Source: Microtetraspora sp. NBRC 13810
GTDB taxonomy: Bacteria > Actinomycetota > Actinomycetes > Streptosporangiales > Streptosporangiaceae
Reading direction: 5' to 3'
NCBI RefSeq assembly: GCF_030268685.1
Contig: NZ_BSRQ01000011.1
Coordinates: forward strand, 1 to 64,000
DNA: 64,000 nt
The notes beneath the pieces were generated by a model. The model was not told the DNA's origin. It did not search any database and saw only the letters and a program-made list of their open reading frames with translations. The position numbers and the translations under genes were made by a program. Numbering within the stretch: position 1 is the stretch's first letter; each line of letters opens with the position of its first letter. This document shows positions 32,945-42,225 of this stretch, piece by piece.

Positions 32945-33621
32945 CCCACTGCCCGGCAGACGTTCAGCGTCTCCTTGCCGATGCCACACACGTACTGTTC
33001 GACTTCGACGGCCCCATATGCAGCATCTTCGCCGGGTTGCCCGCCCCCACGGTCGCCGCCGCCCTGCGCGACTACATCGGCCCCTTGGGGATCGACCTGC
33101 CCGGGCACATCATGAGCGAGAGCGACCCGTTGGAGATCCTCCGCCACGCGGCGAGCGCCGGCCCCATGGTCGCCGAGACCGTTGAGGCAGGACTACGTGG
33201 CCTGGAACTGCAAGCCGCGCTCAGAGCCGCGCCCACCCCTCACGCGGACGCGGCCATCCACCAGCTCCACACATCCGGCCGCCGCCTGGCCGTGGTCAGC
33301 AACAACTCCGACGCCGCAATCAAGGTCTACATCGACCATCGCGACCTGTCGGGCTATTTCGCCGCCATCTCAGCCCGCACCCTGTTCCAGGACCCCGCCC
33401 TGCTGAAACCGCACGTCCACCTCATCATCGAGGCCATCAAGCGACTCGACGCCGCCCCCTCCCGCTGCGTCCTCATCGGCGACTCGGTCACCGACATCCA
33501 GGCCGCCATCAAGGCCGGGGTCCCTGGCATCGGCTACGCCAACACCCCCGCCAAGGAATACTCCCTCGCCGAAGCCGGAGCCCACGCCGTCATCAACGAC
33601 ATGGCCCAACTCATCCCGTAG
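32941..33621 (+). CDS. HAD family hydrolase
   Basis: A 226-residue haloacid-dehalogenase-fold phosphatase. Motif I 'VLFDFDGPICSIF' (DxD nucleophile), motif II 'LAVVSNNSD', motif III lysine in 'ALLKPH', motif IV 'CVLIGDSVTDIQAA' are all present. Most like phosphoglycolate-phosphatase/beta-phosphoglucomutase members, substrate unknown. The GTG start shares GTGA with the upstream regulator stop, so expression is coupled. Confidence 0.9.
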   Translation: MTHCPADVQRLLADATHVLFDFDGPICSIFAGLPAPTVAAALRDYIGPLGIDLPGHIMSESDPLEILRHAASAGPMVAETVEAGLRGLELQAALRAAPTPHADAAIHQLHTSGRRLAVVSNNSDAAIKVYIDHRDLSGYFAAISARTLFQDPALLKPHVHLIIEAIKRLDAAPSRCVLIGDSVTDIQAAIKAGVPGIGYANTPAKEYSLAEAGAHAVINDMAQLIP

Positions 33622-33648
33622 CCGTTGGAGACGGCTCGCCTCGAACAC

Positions 33649-33873
33649 CTATGGCAGGGCCCCGCCCGCGACCAGCGCGGCGACGACGTCGCGCATGGCC
33701 TCCTCGTCCTGCGTCCACACCGTCGGCAGCCCCCCGGGGGTGACCGGGTCGCCGATGACCACGGTCGGCATGCCCAACTCGCCGACCAGCGCGACCCGCT
33801 CGTCGGCCGGCGGCAGGTCGATCAGGATCATCCCCTGCACCTCGTCCTGCGGGGATCCGTCGCCCCCGGCCAC
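33649..33873 (-). pseudogene. LacI-family regulator remnant
   Basis: A fragment of about 70 codons with the ligand-binding-domain pattern of LacI regulators: 'VQGMILIDLPPADERVALVG' and 'ELGMPTVVIGDPVTPGGLPT'. The HTH and most of the sugar-binding domain are absent, and the rest of the 33622-33953 gap holds nothing else. It lies just after the ROK regulator gene, hinting at a lost sugar-uptake locus. Confidence 0.5.
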
Positions 33874-33953
33874 GGCCCCCAGGTCACCGCCCCGCGGACG
33901 TAGGACGGCTCGCGCTGCTCACCGTGGGGAGGGCGCCGGGGTACGGGTGACGC

Positions 33954-35204
33954 TCAGGCGGAGTAGACGTGGTCGCTGATGAAGCGGGCCGCGCCCACGA
34001 CGCCGGCGGCGTCCTCCAGTTCGGAGAGGACGATGGGGAGGTTGCCGGTCGCGAGAGGGAGGGAGCGGCGGTAAACGACGCTTCTGATCTCGGCGAGCAA
34101 CAGGTGGCCCAGGCGGGCGACCCCGCCGGCGATGATCACCAGTCTCGGGTTGAAGAAGCTGACCAGACCGGCGAGGACGATGCCCACATGGCGGCCGCCG
34201 TCCCTGATGAGTTTGATCGCCGCCGCGTCACCCTGGGCGGCGGCCGCGGCGACGTCCTCGGCGGACAGCGTCCCGGTGACGGCCAGGCGCTCGGCCAGGT
34301 AGGGGGAGTGTCCCGAGCGGGCCACGGTCTGCGCCTGTTCGGCCAGGGCGGCGCCGCCGAAGTATGCCTCCAGGCAGCCGGTGTTGCCGCACGCGCACAC
34401 CGGGCCGAACGCGTCGACCCTGATGTGCCCGATGTCGCCCGCGCTGCCGGACACACCGCGGTAGATCTTGCCGTCGACCACGATGCCGCAGCCGATCCCG
34501 GTGCCGATCTTGACGAGCAGGAAGTCGTCCACCTGGCGGGCCACTCCGGCGTGCAGTTCGCCGAGGGCCATGATGTTGACGTCGTTGTCCAGCATGGCGG
34601 GGCAGCCGAGCTCCTGGCTGACCGTCTCGCGCATCGGGTACCGGTCCCAGCCGGGCATGATCGGCGGCATGACCGGGACCCCGGCGGCGAAGCTCACCGG
34701 CCCGGGCACCCCGATCCCGGCGCCGTGGAGCTGGGTGAACAGGTTCTGGTCGCGGAGCTTCCCGACGAGGACGAGCACCCGGTCGAGCACGTGGGCCGGG
34801 CCGAGCCGGATGTCGCACGGCTCGCTCACGTGCCCCAGCACGCGCAGCTCGCCGTCGGTGACGGCCACGTCGACCGAGGTCGCCCCGATGTCGATCCCCG
34901 CGAAGCGGGTGTTGCGCGACAGCCGTACCCGGCCGGAACGGCGGCCGCCCCGGGATTCCGCGAAGCCGTCGGACTCGGCGAGGCCCAGCTCGACGAGCCG
35001 GTCGAGCTCGACGTTGAGTTTCGACCGGGACATCCGCCCGGGGTGGTCGTACGCCCCGCCGGTCGGCAGCGCGCTGGTGGCCGACGCCGCCAGGGCGGCG
35101 GGGTCGGCGGCGCGGTCCGCGAGCTCGGCCCGGGACCGGGGGCCGTCCCTGAGCAGCCGCAGCAGCGCCGCCTGGTGCGAGTTCTCCGGCCGGTTCGACT
35201 TCAC
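33954..35204 (-). CDS. ROK family transcriptional regulator
   Basis: A 416-residue NagC/XylR-type protein. The N-terminal winged helix is 'NSHQAALLRLLRDGPRSRAE' with 'MSRSKLNVELDRLVELGLAE'. The sugar-kinase-like ROK domain has 'FAGIDIGATSVDVAVTDGEL', 'LLVKIGTGIGCGIVVDGKIY', and the zinc signature 'GHIRVDAFGPVCACGNTGC' with LEAYFGG. Probably a sugar-responsive repressor. GTG start at 35204 with GGGAG upstream. No sugar transport genes adjoin, only a LacI remnant. Confidence 0.9.
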   Translation of the reverse strand: MKSNRPENSHQAALLRLLRDGPRSRAELADRAADPAALAASATSALPTGGAYDHPGRMSRSKLNVELDRLVELGLAESDGFAESRGGRRSGRVRLSRNTRFAGIDIGATSVDVAVTDGELRVLGHVSEPCDIRLGPAHVLDRVLVLVGKLRDQNLFTQLHGAGIGVPGPVSFAAGVPVMPPIMPGWDRYPMRETVSQELGCPAMLDNDVNIMALGELHAGVARQVDDFLLVKIGTGIGCGIVVDGKIYRGVSGSAGDIGHIRVDAFGPVCACGNTGCLEAYFGGAALAEQAQTVARSGHSPYLAERLAVTGTLSAEDVAAAAAQGDAAAIKLIRDGGRHVGIVLAGLVSFFNPRLVIIAGGVARLGHLLLAEIRSVVYRRSLPLATGNLPIVLSELEDAAGVVGAARFISDHVYSA

Positions 35205-35585
35205 CCACCACTCCCTCGATGCGGCGTCCGGTCGATGCGGCCGCCCGGCGGGACGTACCCGGCTTCGGCGTGCCGGGCCGCTCTCCCCCGCCTCGGCCCA
35301 TGCGCGTCGTCACCGTGGAAAGCGCGCGCCGCCGGAAAACATTCTGGTTATTCGCCCGCTGTTTTTGATGAAATCACGAAAAGTGGGAGGCGTCGATCGG
35401 AACTGCGGATCCGGCCGCCCGGCGACGCTGCGCCGCAGGTGGGCGGGCTCCTTGGTGGTGTCGGCGGACGAGGCCGGGCCGGTGGACGAGCCGGGGTTTC
35501 GCCGGCCGGAGCGGAAGTTCTGTTCAGAATGGGCGGGAGAGGTTAGCCTCGCGGGAAAACTCTCCGCCGAGAGCCGAGGTGCACG
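35205..35585. other. Divergent promoter region between ROK and CopC-like genes
   Basis: About 380 bases. An AT-richer patch near 35330-35400 could be promoter DNA. A TTCTG-TT-CAGAA palindrome lies near 35518 and an iron-box-like core at 35540-35549 (see separate entry). No gene is supported. Confidence 0.4.
35540..35549. promoter_or_regulatory. Iron-box-like core (IdeR/DmdR-type)
   Basis: AGGTTAGCCT, 37 bases before the CopC-like ATG, equals the central ten bases of the actinobacterial IdeR/DmdR consensus TTAGGTTAGSCTAACCTAA. The right half of the site is poorly conserved here, so binding may be weak. Confidence 0.35.
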
Positions 35586-36455
35586 ATGGGTCGTGTGGTA
35601 CCGCGTCTGCTCGCCCTGGTCGCCTTGAGCGTGGTCGCCCTCTCCCTGTTCGCGGCTCCCCTGCCGGCCTTCGCCCATGGGCGCCTCGTCGTCTCCACCC
35701 CGGCCGACGGCGGCACCCTGGCCGAGCCGGTCGGCGCGCTGTCGCTGGCGTTCACCGAGAAGCCCGCGCCGTTCGCGTACTTCGCCGTGACCGCGCCGAG
35801 CGGCGCCCGGGTCGATCGCCGCTGGTCGCACGGCGAGCCGTTCCGCCTGGACGAGCCGGTGCGCGAATACCAGCTGGTGGACGGTGTGTGGGAGCCGCGG
35901 CTGTTCCACACCGGGTTCCCGGTGCGGGTGCCGGTGGCTCATTGGCCGGAGCAGGGGCTGTACGTGGCGCGGTACCAGACCGTGGCCTCCGACGGCGAGG
36001 AGGTCGAGGGGGAGGTCCGGTTCACCTACTCGGGCGCCGTGACCTCGGCGCCGGCGGGCTGGCGGGCCCCCACCGACCAGCCCGGCCCCGAGCTGCTCGC
36101 CGCGGTCGGGCACGCGCGGCCCACCGCCGCGGCCACCGCCGGAGTCGCCACCGGAGGCACCGCCGAAGTCGCCGCCGAAGTCACCGCCGGGGCCACACAG
36201 CCCGCCGCGGAGCCGGCGGCCGGGGCCGCGCCGTCGAGCGGGGAGGGCCTCTCCGTCTGGCTCGTGCCCGCGCTGATCGTCGTAGGGGCCGCCGTCATGG
36301 TCGCCCGGGTCGCCCGGCGCCCGGCGGGCCGCCCGGCCACGGCGGCGGCCGGGCGCACAGCCCCGGCGGCCGGTGACACCTCGCCCGGCGCTCCGGTGCG
36401 GCGCCGGGCCGGTCACGCTCCGGCCGCGAAGCGCCGCAGGCGCCGCCGCCGCTGA
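35586..36455 (+). CDS. CopC-like copper-resistance protein, membrane-anchored
   Basis: A 289-residue protein. The signal peptide ends 'PAFA|HGRLVVSTPADGGTLA', exposing an N-terminal histidine as in CopC/YcnJ copper-binding domains. The Ig-like CopC domain extends to 'YVARYQTVASDGEEVEGEVR' (typical 'YTV.wrvvSaDGH...G...F', here with E for H). A Pro/Ala-rich linker, one membrane helix (VWLVPALIVVGAAVMVARVA) and an Arg-rich cytoplasmic tail follow. GAGG lies upstream of the ATG. Monocistronic. Confidence 0.82.
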   Translation: MGRVVPRLLALVALSVVALSLFAAPLPAFAHGRLVVSTPADGGTLAEPVGALSLAFTEKPAPFAYFAVTAPSGARVDRRWSHGEPFRLDEPVREYQLVDGVWEPRLFHTGFPVRVPVAHWPEQGLYVARYQTVASDGEEVEGEVRFTYSGAVTSAPAGWRAPTDQPGPELLAAVGHARPTAAATAGVATGGTAEVAAEVTAGATQPAAEPAAGAAPSSGEGLSVWLVPALIVVGAAVMVARVARRPAGRPATAAAGRTAPAAGDTSPGAPVRRRAGHAPAAKRRRRRRR

Positions 36456-37693
36456 CCGCTTCCGGACACTCCGCGCGCCCCGGCGGCACCCCGCCCGCGC
36501 GCGGCCTGATGCCGCGGCCACACCCCCACGGCCGGTGATGCCATCCGTACCGGCGCCGACCTGGCGTTTCTCTTCACCGCGGAAAAATCGCGGGCTCCGG
36601 CCTCTGGCCAATGTCTCCGAACTTTCGTGTCACCACACCAAAAGTCCGGCGTAACTCAACGTAACATCTAGACAGTGTGAATGTAACATTCTAGCCTTAT
36701 GTCAAAATCCGTCGTATGTCTGCCGAAAACGTGCAGGAGGTGCAGCGATTTGGAAGCGCAGCACCACATTTCCCGTCTCCCGCTCGACGAGCCGTCCCGC
36801 CCCGGGGCCGGCGTCCCGGGCGGACCGCACCGGCGGAGCCCCCTCCGCCCGGCGGCGGAGCCGTACCGACTGGCACCAACGGGGTCTCCCGGCCCCGCGG
36901 CGTTTCATATCCGCGTCACCAGCACCTGACGCTGCCCACCCGATCGCCGGCCTTAGCAGCGGGCGGCGGTCGACCAGTCCCCGCACCCTCGAACGGCCTG
37001 GAGGTCGTCACGCAGATCGCTGATCCGTCCCGCCGCACCCGCTGACGGGTGGCGCGGCGCCCGGAGGCGCCGCGTCACCGGCCGGTGCGCACACTGACGC
37101 GCCGAAACGCGGCGCGAACACCCGGGCGGCGCCAGGCGCGGCGCCCGGAACCACCGCAGACCCGGCCGGAGTCCAGCCGCCACCAGCGCTCCGGGCCGAG
37201 CCGTATCCCTCCCGCGAACCGGGCACGGAACGGCACGGCGTGGAAGCACGGCGACGGGCACCTCGGAACCGGCCGGCTGCGCGAGGGGAACGCGGGGGCG
37301 ACAGGGCGGACGCCGACCACCCTGCCGGCCCGGCTCACCCTCGTCACGCCGGCGGAGCCCGGTGGGCGCCGACGGTACCGGCGCCCACCGGGTACCGGCT
37401 CCGCCAGGTCGCCGAACACACCCCCGCGGTCAGCGGTCGCGCCCTGGCCGCATGCCCCTGACCAGCGGATCTGAGCCCTCCCCAGCCCGTCGGACCACTC
37501 CGCGGAAGCCGACCGTGCGCCCGATCGCCGGTCGCCGCGGTTCACGACGAAGACCCGTTGACTCCCGGCTCACATGGGTTCACAGTGAGCCGGAACGATG
37601 TCGCCGGCGGACTCCGGACCGTCGCGGCATCGTCGGCGTGATCGGCGCACGCCTGTCTCGACCCGTACGACAGGAAAGCGAGACCACCCGATC
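36456..37693. other. Long intergenic region without a gene
   Basis: About 1.2 kb. The left part has a distinctly AT-rich island (36600-36720) with GTAAC-type repeats. The rest is extremely GC-rich, with frames on both strands that are only Arg/Pro/Gly-rich and with no good starts. Imperfect palindromes such as near 37120-37150 are expected from composition. I see no protein or RNA gene. Confidence 0.45.
36651..36694. repeat. GTAAC direct repeats in an AT-rich island
   Basis: GTAACATCTAG at 36661-36671 and GTAACATTCTAG at 36683-36694 are spaced 22 bp start to start, about two helical turns, with a weaker GTAACTC copy at 36651. The island stands out in GC-rich sequence. It may be a regulator-binding array. 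Confidence 0.4.
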
Positions 37694-40600
37694 ATGTTAC
37701 GAAGAATCGCCTTATGCGTGGCCGTCATCATGGCCACCCTGGGCTTCGCGGTACCCGCGCAGGCGGCGCCGGACTTCTCGGTGCTGATCTTCAGCAAGAC
37801 CGCCGGGTTCCGGCACGACTCGATCCCCGCGGGCATCACCGCGATCCAGCAACTGGCGGAAGCGAACAACTTCACCGTAGAGGCCACCGAGGACGCCGCG
37901 CAGTTCAACGCGACGAACCTGGCCAGGTTCAAGGCGGTCATCTGGCTGTCCACCACCGCTGACGTGCTCAACGCCACCCAGCAGACGGCGTTCGAGAACT
38001 ACATCCGCGCCGGCGGCGGCTACGTGGGCGTGCACGCGGCGGCCGACACCGAGTACGACTGGCCCTGGTACGGCGGGCTGGTCGGGGCGTACTTCGCCGG
38101 CCACCCGGCGATCCAGAACGCCACCGTCCGCATCGCCGATCCCAACCACCCGTCGAACGCCGGCCTGCCCGCGGCCTGGAACCGTTCGGACGAGTGGTAC
38201 AACTACCGGACCAACCCGCGCTCGCAGGCGCACGTCCTCGCGACGCTGGACGAGTCGACCTACAGCGGCGGCACGATGGGCGCCGACCACCCGATCACGT
38301 GGTGCCGGCCCTACGAGGGCGGTCGTTCGTGGTACACCGGCCTGGGACACACCGCCGCGAGCTACACCGAGGCCAACTTCCGCACCCACCTGCTGGGCGG
38401 CATCCGCTACGCGGCCCAGGGCGCGGGAAGCTGCACCAGCGGCCCGCCGAACCCGCAGGCCGGCTACACCCAGGTGACGCTGGCCAAGGGCGAGGCCGAG
38501 ACCGGCGAGCCGATGGGCCTGACGGTCCTGCCCAACCGGGGCGTGCTGCACACGTCGCGCAACGGCGTGATCCGGTACACCGACTCGCTCGGCAACACCA
38601 AGGTGGCGCTCACCATCCCGGTGTACACCTCTGACGAGGAGGGTCTGCAGAGCATCAAGGCCGACCCGAACTTCGCGTCGAACCGGTGGGTGTACGTCTA
38701 CTACTCCCCGCCCCTGTCCACCCCGGGCGGCGGCGCCCCCGCGACCGGCACGCCCGCCCAGTTCGCCCCGTTCAACGGGGTCACCCGGCTGGCCAGGTAC
38801 ACGGTGAACGCGGACCACACCATCGACCCGTCGTCGGCGGTCACCGTCCTGGACGTGCCGAGCAGCCGCGGCATCTGCTGCCACGTCGGCGGCGACATCG
38901 ACTTCGACGCGGCGGGCAACCTCTACCTGTCCACCGGTGACGACACCAACCCGTTCGACTCCAGCGGCTACACGCCGATCGACGAGCGGGCCGACCGCAA
39001 CCCGGCCTTCGACGCGCAGCGCACCTCCGGCAACACCAACGACCTGCGGGGCAAGGTGCTGCGGATCAAGCCGAGCGCGGCCGGCGGCTACACCGTCCCG
39101 GCGGGCAACATGTTCCCGCCCGGCACCGCGAACACCCGGCCCGAGATCTACGCGATGGGCTTCCGCAACCCGTTCCGGATGAGCGTGGACAAGGAGACCG
39201 GCGCGGTCTATCTCGGCGACTACGGGCCTGACTCGGGCACCGCAAGCCCCACCCGGGGACCGGCGGCCTCGGTCTCGTTCGAGCGCATCACCGAGCCCGG
39301 TTTCTACGGCTGGCCGTACTGTTCGCAGTTCAACGTGCCCTACGTCGACTTCACCTTCCCGTCCGGGCCCTCGGGCGCGGCGTTCAACTGCGCGGGCGGG
39401 CCGACGAACAGTTCGCCCAACAACACCGGCCTCACGCAGCTGCCCCCGTCCCGGGCGGCCTGGCTGCCGTACGGTGCCGGGCAGGACCGGGCCGAGCTGT
39501 GCTGCGGCAGCCTGTCGCCGATGGGCGGGAACGTCTACAACTACAACCCGGCTCTCGTCTCGGACACGAAGTTCCCCGCCGAGATGGACGGCAGGGTGTT
39601 CCTCGGCGAGTTCGGCCGGCGGTGGATCAAGACGGCCACCGTGAGCGGCACCGGCGGGGTGGGCGCGATCCAGCCCTTCCCGGCGTTCACCGGCACCCAG
39701 GTGATGGACATGGAGTTCGGGCCGGACGGCGCGCTGTACGTGCTCGACTACGGCACCGGCTGGTTCGGCGGCGACGCCAACTCGGCGGTGTACCGGATCG
39801 ACTACAACTCGGGCACCGGCCGGGCGCCGATCCCGGTGGCCGCGGCCAACCCGAGGGGCGGGGCCGCACCGCTCACCGTGCAGTTCAGCTCCGCCGGGAC
39901 CACCGACCCCGACGGTGACCCGGTCACGTACGCCTGGGACTTCCAGACGAACGGCAGCGTCGACTCGACCGCGGCCAACCCGTCGTTCACCTACACGGCC
40001 AACGGCTCGTACACGGCGACGCTGACGGTCACCGACAACACCGGCCGCAGCGGCACGGCGAGCGTCGTCATCGGCGTCGGCCAGCCGACGGTCACCCTCA
40101 ACCTGCCGCTCAACGGGCGGGTGTTCAACTTCGGCGACGCGATCCCGTTCCAGGTGAGCGTCACCGATCCGGGCTCCCCGACCATCGACTGCAGCCGGGT
40201 GACGGTCAACTACATCCTGGGCCACGACAGCCACGGCCACGGGATGGCCAGTGCCAACGGGTGCTCGGGCACCATCCAGACGACCGTGGACGGTGAGCAC
40301 GACGCCAACGCGAACATCTTCGGAGTCTTCGACGCCGAGTACACCCCGCCCGGTTCGACCACGGCCATCCACGCGCCGCAGGCCGTCCTGCAGCCGCGTA
40401 CCCGCCAGGCCGAGCACTACAGCGCGCAGCAGGGCGTGACGGTCACCCCGCGCGCGTCGGCCAACGGCGGCAACGTGGTCGGGTCCATCGCGAACGGCGA
40501 CTGGATCTCGTTCACGCCGTACAACCTGACCGGGGTCACGTCGTTCTCGGCCCGGGTCGCCTCGGCCGGCGCCGGCGGCACGCTGACGCTGCGCACCGGT

Positions 40601-41584
40601 TCGGCGACCGGAGCGGTGATCGGCACGGCGACGGTCGCGCCGACCGGCGGCTGGGAGGACTACGTCACCGTGACCGGCACCGTGACGCCGCCCACCGGGA
40701 CGCAGAACCTGTTCCTGGTCTTCACCGGCGGCACCGGGACGCTGTTCGAGGTCGACGCGTTCACCCTGAACAGCGGCACGCAGCCGCCGACGGCCAACCT
40801 CGCCCTCAACAAGCCGGCGACCGCCTCCAGCCTGGAGGCCCCCGAGTTCCCGGCCTCCGCCGCGGTGGACGGCTCACCGACCACCCGGTGGGCCAGCGCC
40901 TTCGCCGACCCGCAGTGGATCCAGGTCGACCTCGGCGCCACCTACACCATCGACCGGGTACGCCTCGTCTGGGAGGCCGCGTACGGCTCCGCCTACCAGA
41001 TCCAGACGTCACCCAACGGCACCACCTGGACCACCGTCCGGACCATCACCGGTGCCAACGGCGGCGAGGACGACCACACCGCCCTCAACGCCTCCGCCCG
41101 ATACGTCCGCATCTACGGCACGACCCGCGCCACCGGATGGGGATACTCGCTGTTCACCTTCGAGGTCTTCGGCGCCACCGGCCCTCCGCCCACGGCGACG
41201 AACGTCGCCCTGAACAAGCCGGCGACCGCCTCCAGCCTGGAAGCCCCCGAGTTCCCGGCCTCCGCCGCGGTTGACGCGTCACCGACCACCCGGTGGTCGA
41301 GCGCCTTCGCCGACCCGCAGTGGATCCAGGTCGACCTCGGCGCCACCTACACCATCGACCGGGTACGCCTCCTGTGGGAAGGCGCGTACGGCACGGCCTA
41401 CCAGATCCAAACCTCACCCAACGGCACCACCTGGACCACCGTCCGGACCATCACCGGCGCGAACGGCGGTGAGGACGACCACACCGCCCTGAACGCCTCC
41501 GGCAGATATGTCCGCATCTACGGCACCGCACGCGGCACCGGATACGGATACTCGCTGTACACCTTCGAGGTGTACGGCAGATGA
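37694..41584 (+). CDS. Secreted ThuA/sorbosone-dehydrogenase-like multidomain protein with CBM and two discoidin domains
   Basis: A 1296-residue extracellular protein. Signal peptide 'RRIALCVAVIMATLGFAVPA|QA'. Domains in order: ThuA-like glutamine-amidotransferase fold (about 28-250; 'FSKTAGFRHDSIPAG', 'GGGYVGVHAAADTEY'); PQQ/sorbosone-dehydrogenase-like beta propeller (about 265-690; 'EPMGLTVLPNRGVLHT', 'AMGFRNPFRMSVD'); PKD domain (about 700-790; 'AWDFQTNGSVD'); a 'HDSHGHG' linker domain; CBM6-like carbohydrate-binding domain (about 895-1025; 'RQAEHYSAQQGV'); and two nearly identical F5/8 type C domains (from about 1035 and 1170). Likely a cell-surface glycan- or sugar-acting oxidoreductase. 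Monocistronic; followed by a strong terminator. Confidence 0.88.
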   Translation: MLRRIALCVAVIMATLGFAVPAQAAPDFSVLIFSKTAGFRHDSIPAGITAIQQLAEANNFTVEATEDAAQFNATNLARFKAVIWLSTTADVLNATQQTAFENYIRAGGGYVGVHAAADTEYDWPWYGGLVGAYFAGHPAIQNATVRIADPNHPSNAGLPAAWNRSDEWYNYRTNPRSQAHVLATLDESTYSGGTMGADHPITWCRPYEGGRSWYTGLGHTAASYTEANFRTHLLGGIRYAAQGAGSCTSGPPNPQAGYTQVTLAKGEAETGEPMGLTVLPNRGVLHTSRNGVIRYTDSLGNTKVALTIPVYTSDEEGLQSIKADPNFASNRWVYVYYSPPLSTPGGGAPATGTPAQFAPFNGVTRLARYTVNADHTIDPSSAVTVLDVPSSRGICCHVGGDIDFDAAGNLYLSTGDDTNPFDSSGYTPIDERADRNPAFDAQRTSGNTNDLRGKVLRIKPSAAGGYTVPAGNMFPPGTANTRPEIYAMGFRNPFRMSVDKETGAVYLGDYGPDSGTASPTRGPAASVSFERITEPGFYGWPYCSQFNVPYVDFTFPSGPSGAAFNCAGGPTNSSPNNTGLTQLPPSRAAWLPYGAGQDRAELCCGSLSPMGGNVYNYNPALVSDTKFPAEMDGRVFLGEFGRRWIKTATVSGTGGVGAIQPFPAFTGTQVMDMEFGPDGALYVLDYGTGWFGGDANSAVYRIDYNSGTGRAPIPVAAANPRGGAAPLTVQFSSAGTTDPDGDPVTYAWDFQTNGSVDSTAANPSFTYTANGSYTATLTVTDNTGRSGTASVVIGVGQPTVTLNLPLNGRVFNFGDAIPFQVSVTDPGSPTIDCSRVTVNYILGHDSHGHGMASANGCSGTIQTTVDGEHDANANIFGVFDAEYTPPGSTTAIHAPQAVLQPRTRQAEHYSAQQGVTVTPRASANGGNVVGSIANGDWISFTPYNLTGVTSFSARVASAGAGGTLTLRTGSATGAVIGTATVAPTGGWEDYVTVTGTVTPPTGTQNLFLVFTGGTGTLFEVDAFTLNSGTQPPTANLALNKPATASSLEAPEFPASAAVDGSPTTRWASAFADPQWIQVDLGATYTIDRVRLVWEAAYGSAYQIQTSPNGTTWTTVRTITGANGGEDDHTALNASARYVRIYGTTRATGWGYSLFTFEVFGATGPPPTATNVALNKPATASSLEAPEFPASAAVDASPTTRWSSAFADPQWIQVDLGATYTIDRVRLLWEGAYGTAYQIQTSPNGTTWTTVRTITGANGGEDDHTALNASGRYVRIYGTARGTGYGYSLYTFEVYGR
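40796..41580 (+). repeat. 405-bp tandem duplication encoding twin discoidin domains
   Basis: The segment from 40796 is repeated from 41201, an exact offset of 405 bases (135 codons), with very high nucleotide identity including silent positions. A recent in-frame duplication or ongoing gene conversion is likely. Confidence 0.8.
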
Positions 41585-41590
41585 TCGAAC

Positions 41591-41630
41591 GGCGGGCCGG
41601 CAGCCACGCGGCTGCCGGCCCGCCCCTTTC
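41591..41630 (+). terminator. Strong hairpin terminator
   Basis: GGCGGGCCGGCAGCC (41591-41605) and its complement GGCTGCCGGCCCGCC (41610-41624) form a perfect 15-bp stem with a four-base loop, followed by CCTTTC. It begins seven bases after the multidomain protein's stop. Confidence 0.85.
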
Positions 41631-41651
41631 GCACAGATCAGGGAGCCTGAT

Positions 41652-42197
41652 ATGCCGCACATCGCGTTACCCGACGAGACGCCGGGCATCGCCGGCCTGT
41701 TCGCCTTCCGTCCGGAGACCGCCGGCCCGCTCACCGCGCTGGCCGAGACGCTGCTGCGCGGGCCGAACAGCCTGAGCCGCGGCGAGCGCGAGCTCATCGC
41801 CGCCTACGTGTCCTCGCTCAACGCGTGCCGCTTCTGCGCCTCCTCGCACGCGGCCTTCGCCGCCGCCCAGCTTCCCGAGGGCCGGCAGCTCGTCGACCAG
41901 GTCTGCGCCGACCCGCACACCGCACCCGTGTCACCCAAGCTCGGCGCGCTGCTGCGCATCGCGGCCTCGGTCCAGCGCGACGGCCGCTCGGTGTCCGAGG
42001 ACGAGGTCGCCGCCGCCAGGAAGGAGGGCGCGACCGATGTCGAGATCCACGACACCGTGCTCATCGCCGCCGCCTTCTGCATGTTCAACCGCTACGTGGA
42101 CGGGCTGGCGGCCACCGTGCCCGAGGATCCCGCGGCCTACGCGGCGATGGCCGAGCGGATCGTGACCCACGGGTACGGCAGCACGGTTTCCGGCTGA
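41652..42197 (+). CDS. Carboxymuconolactone decarboxylase/AhpD-like peroxidase-related protein
   Basis: A 181-residue protein of the AhpD/CMD superfamily ('uncharacterised peroxidase-related enzyme' group). 'GERELIAAYVSSLNACRFCA' followed by SSH gives the ExxxYVS...CxxCxxxH redox centre. Such enzymes reduce peroxides or regenerate thiols. The ATG at 41652 has AGGGAG upstream; frames starting before the terminator are rejected. It is convergent with the response-regulator operon. Confidence 0.85.
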   Translation: MPHIALPDETPGIAGLFAFRPETAGPLTALAETLLRGPNSLSRGERELIAAYVSSLNACRFCASSHAAFAAAQLPEGRQLVDQVCADPHTAPVSPKLGALLRIAASVQRDGRSVSEDEVAAARKEGATDVEIHDTVLIAAAFCMFNRYVDGLAATVPEDPAAYAAMAERIVTHGYGSTVSG

Positions 42198-42225
42198 CAC
42201 CTCCCGCTCCGGCGGGACCGGCGGG

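Noticed and set aside
33969..35546. A 525-codon plus-strand frame over the ROK regulator
   Set aside because: Antisense shadow; the minus strand has the ROK signatures.
36716..37045. Possible 109-codon gene in the long intergenic region
   Set aside because: Pro/Gly/Arg-rich with no domain, no ribosome binding site, and competing frames on the other strand of equal quality.
37712..40417. A 901-codon minus-strand frame opposite the ThuA multidomain gene
   Set aside because: Antisense shadow; no domain, Arg/Val/Gly-biased, whereas the plus strand has a signal peptide and recognisable domains.
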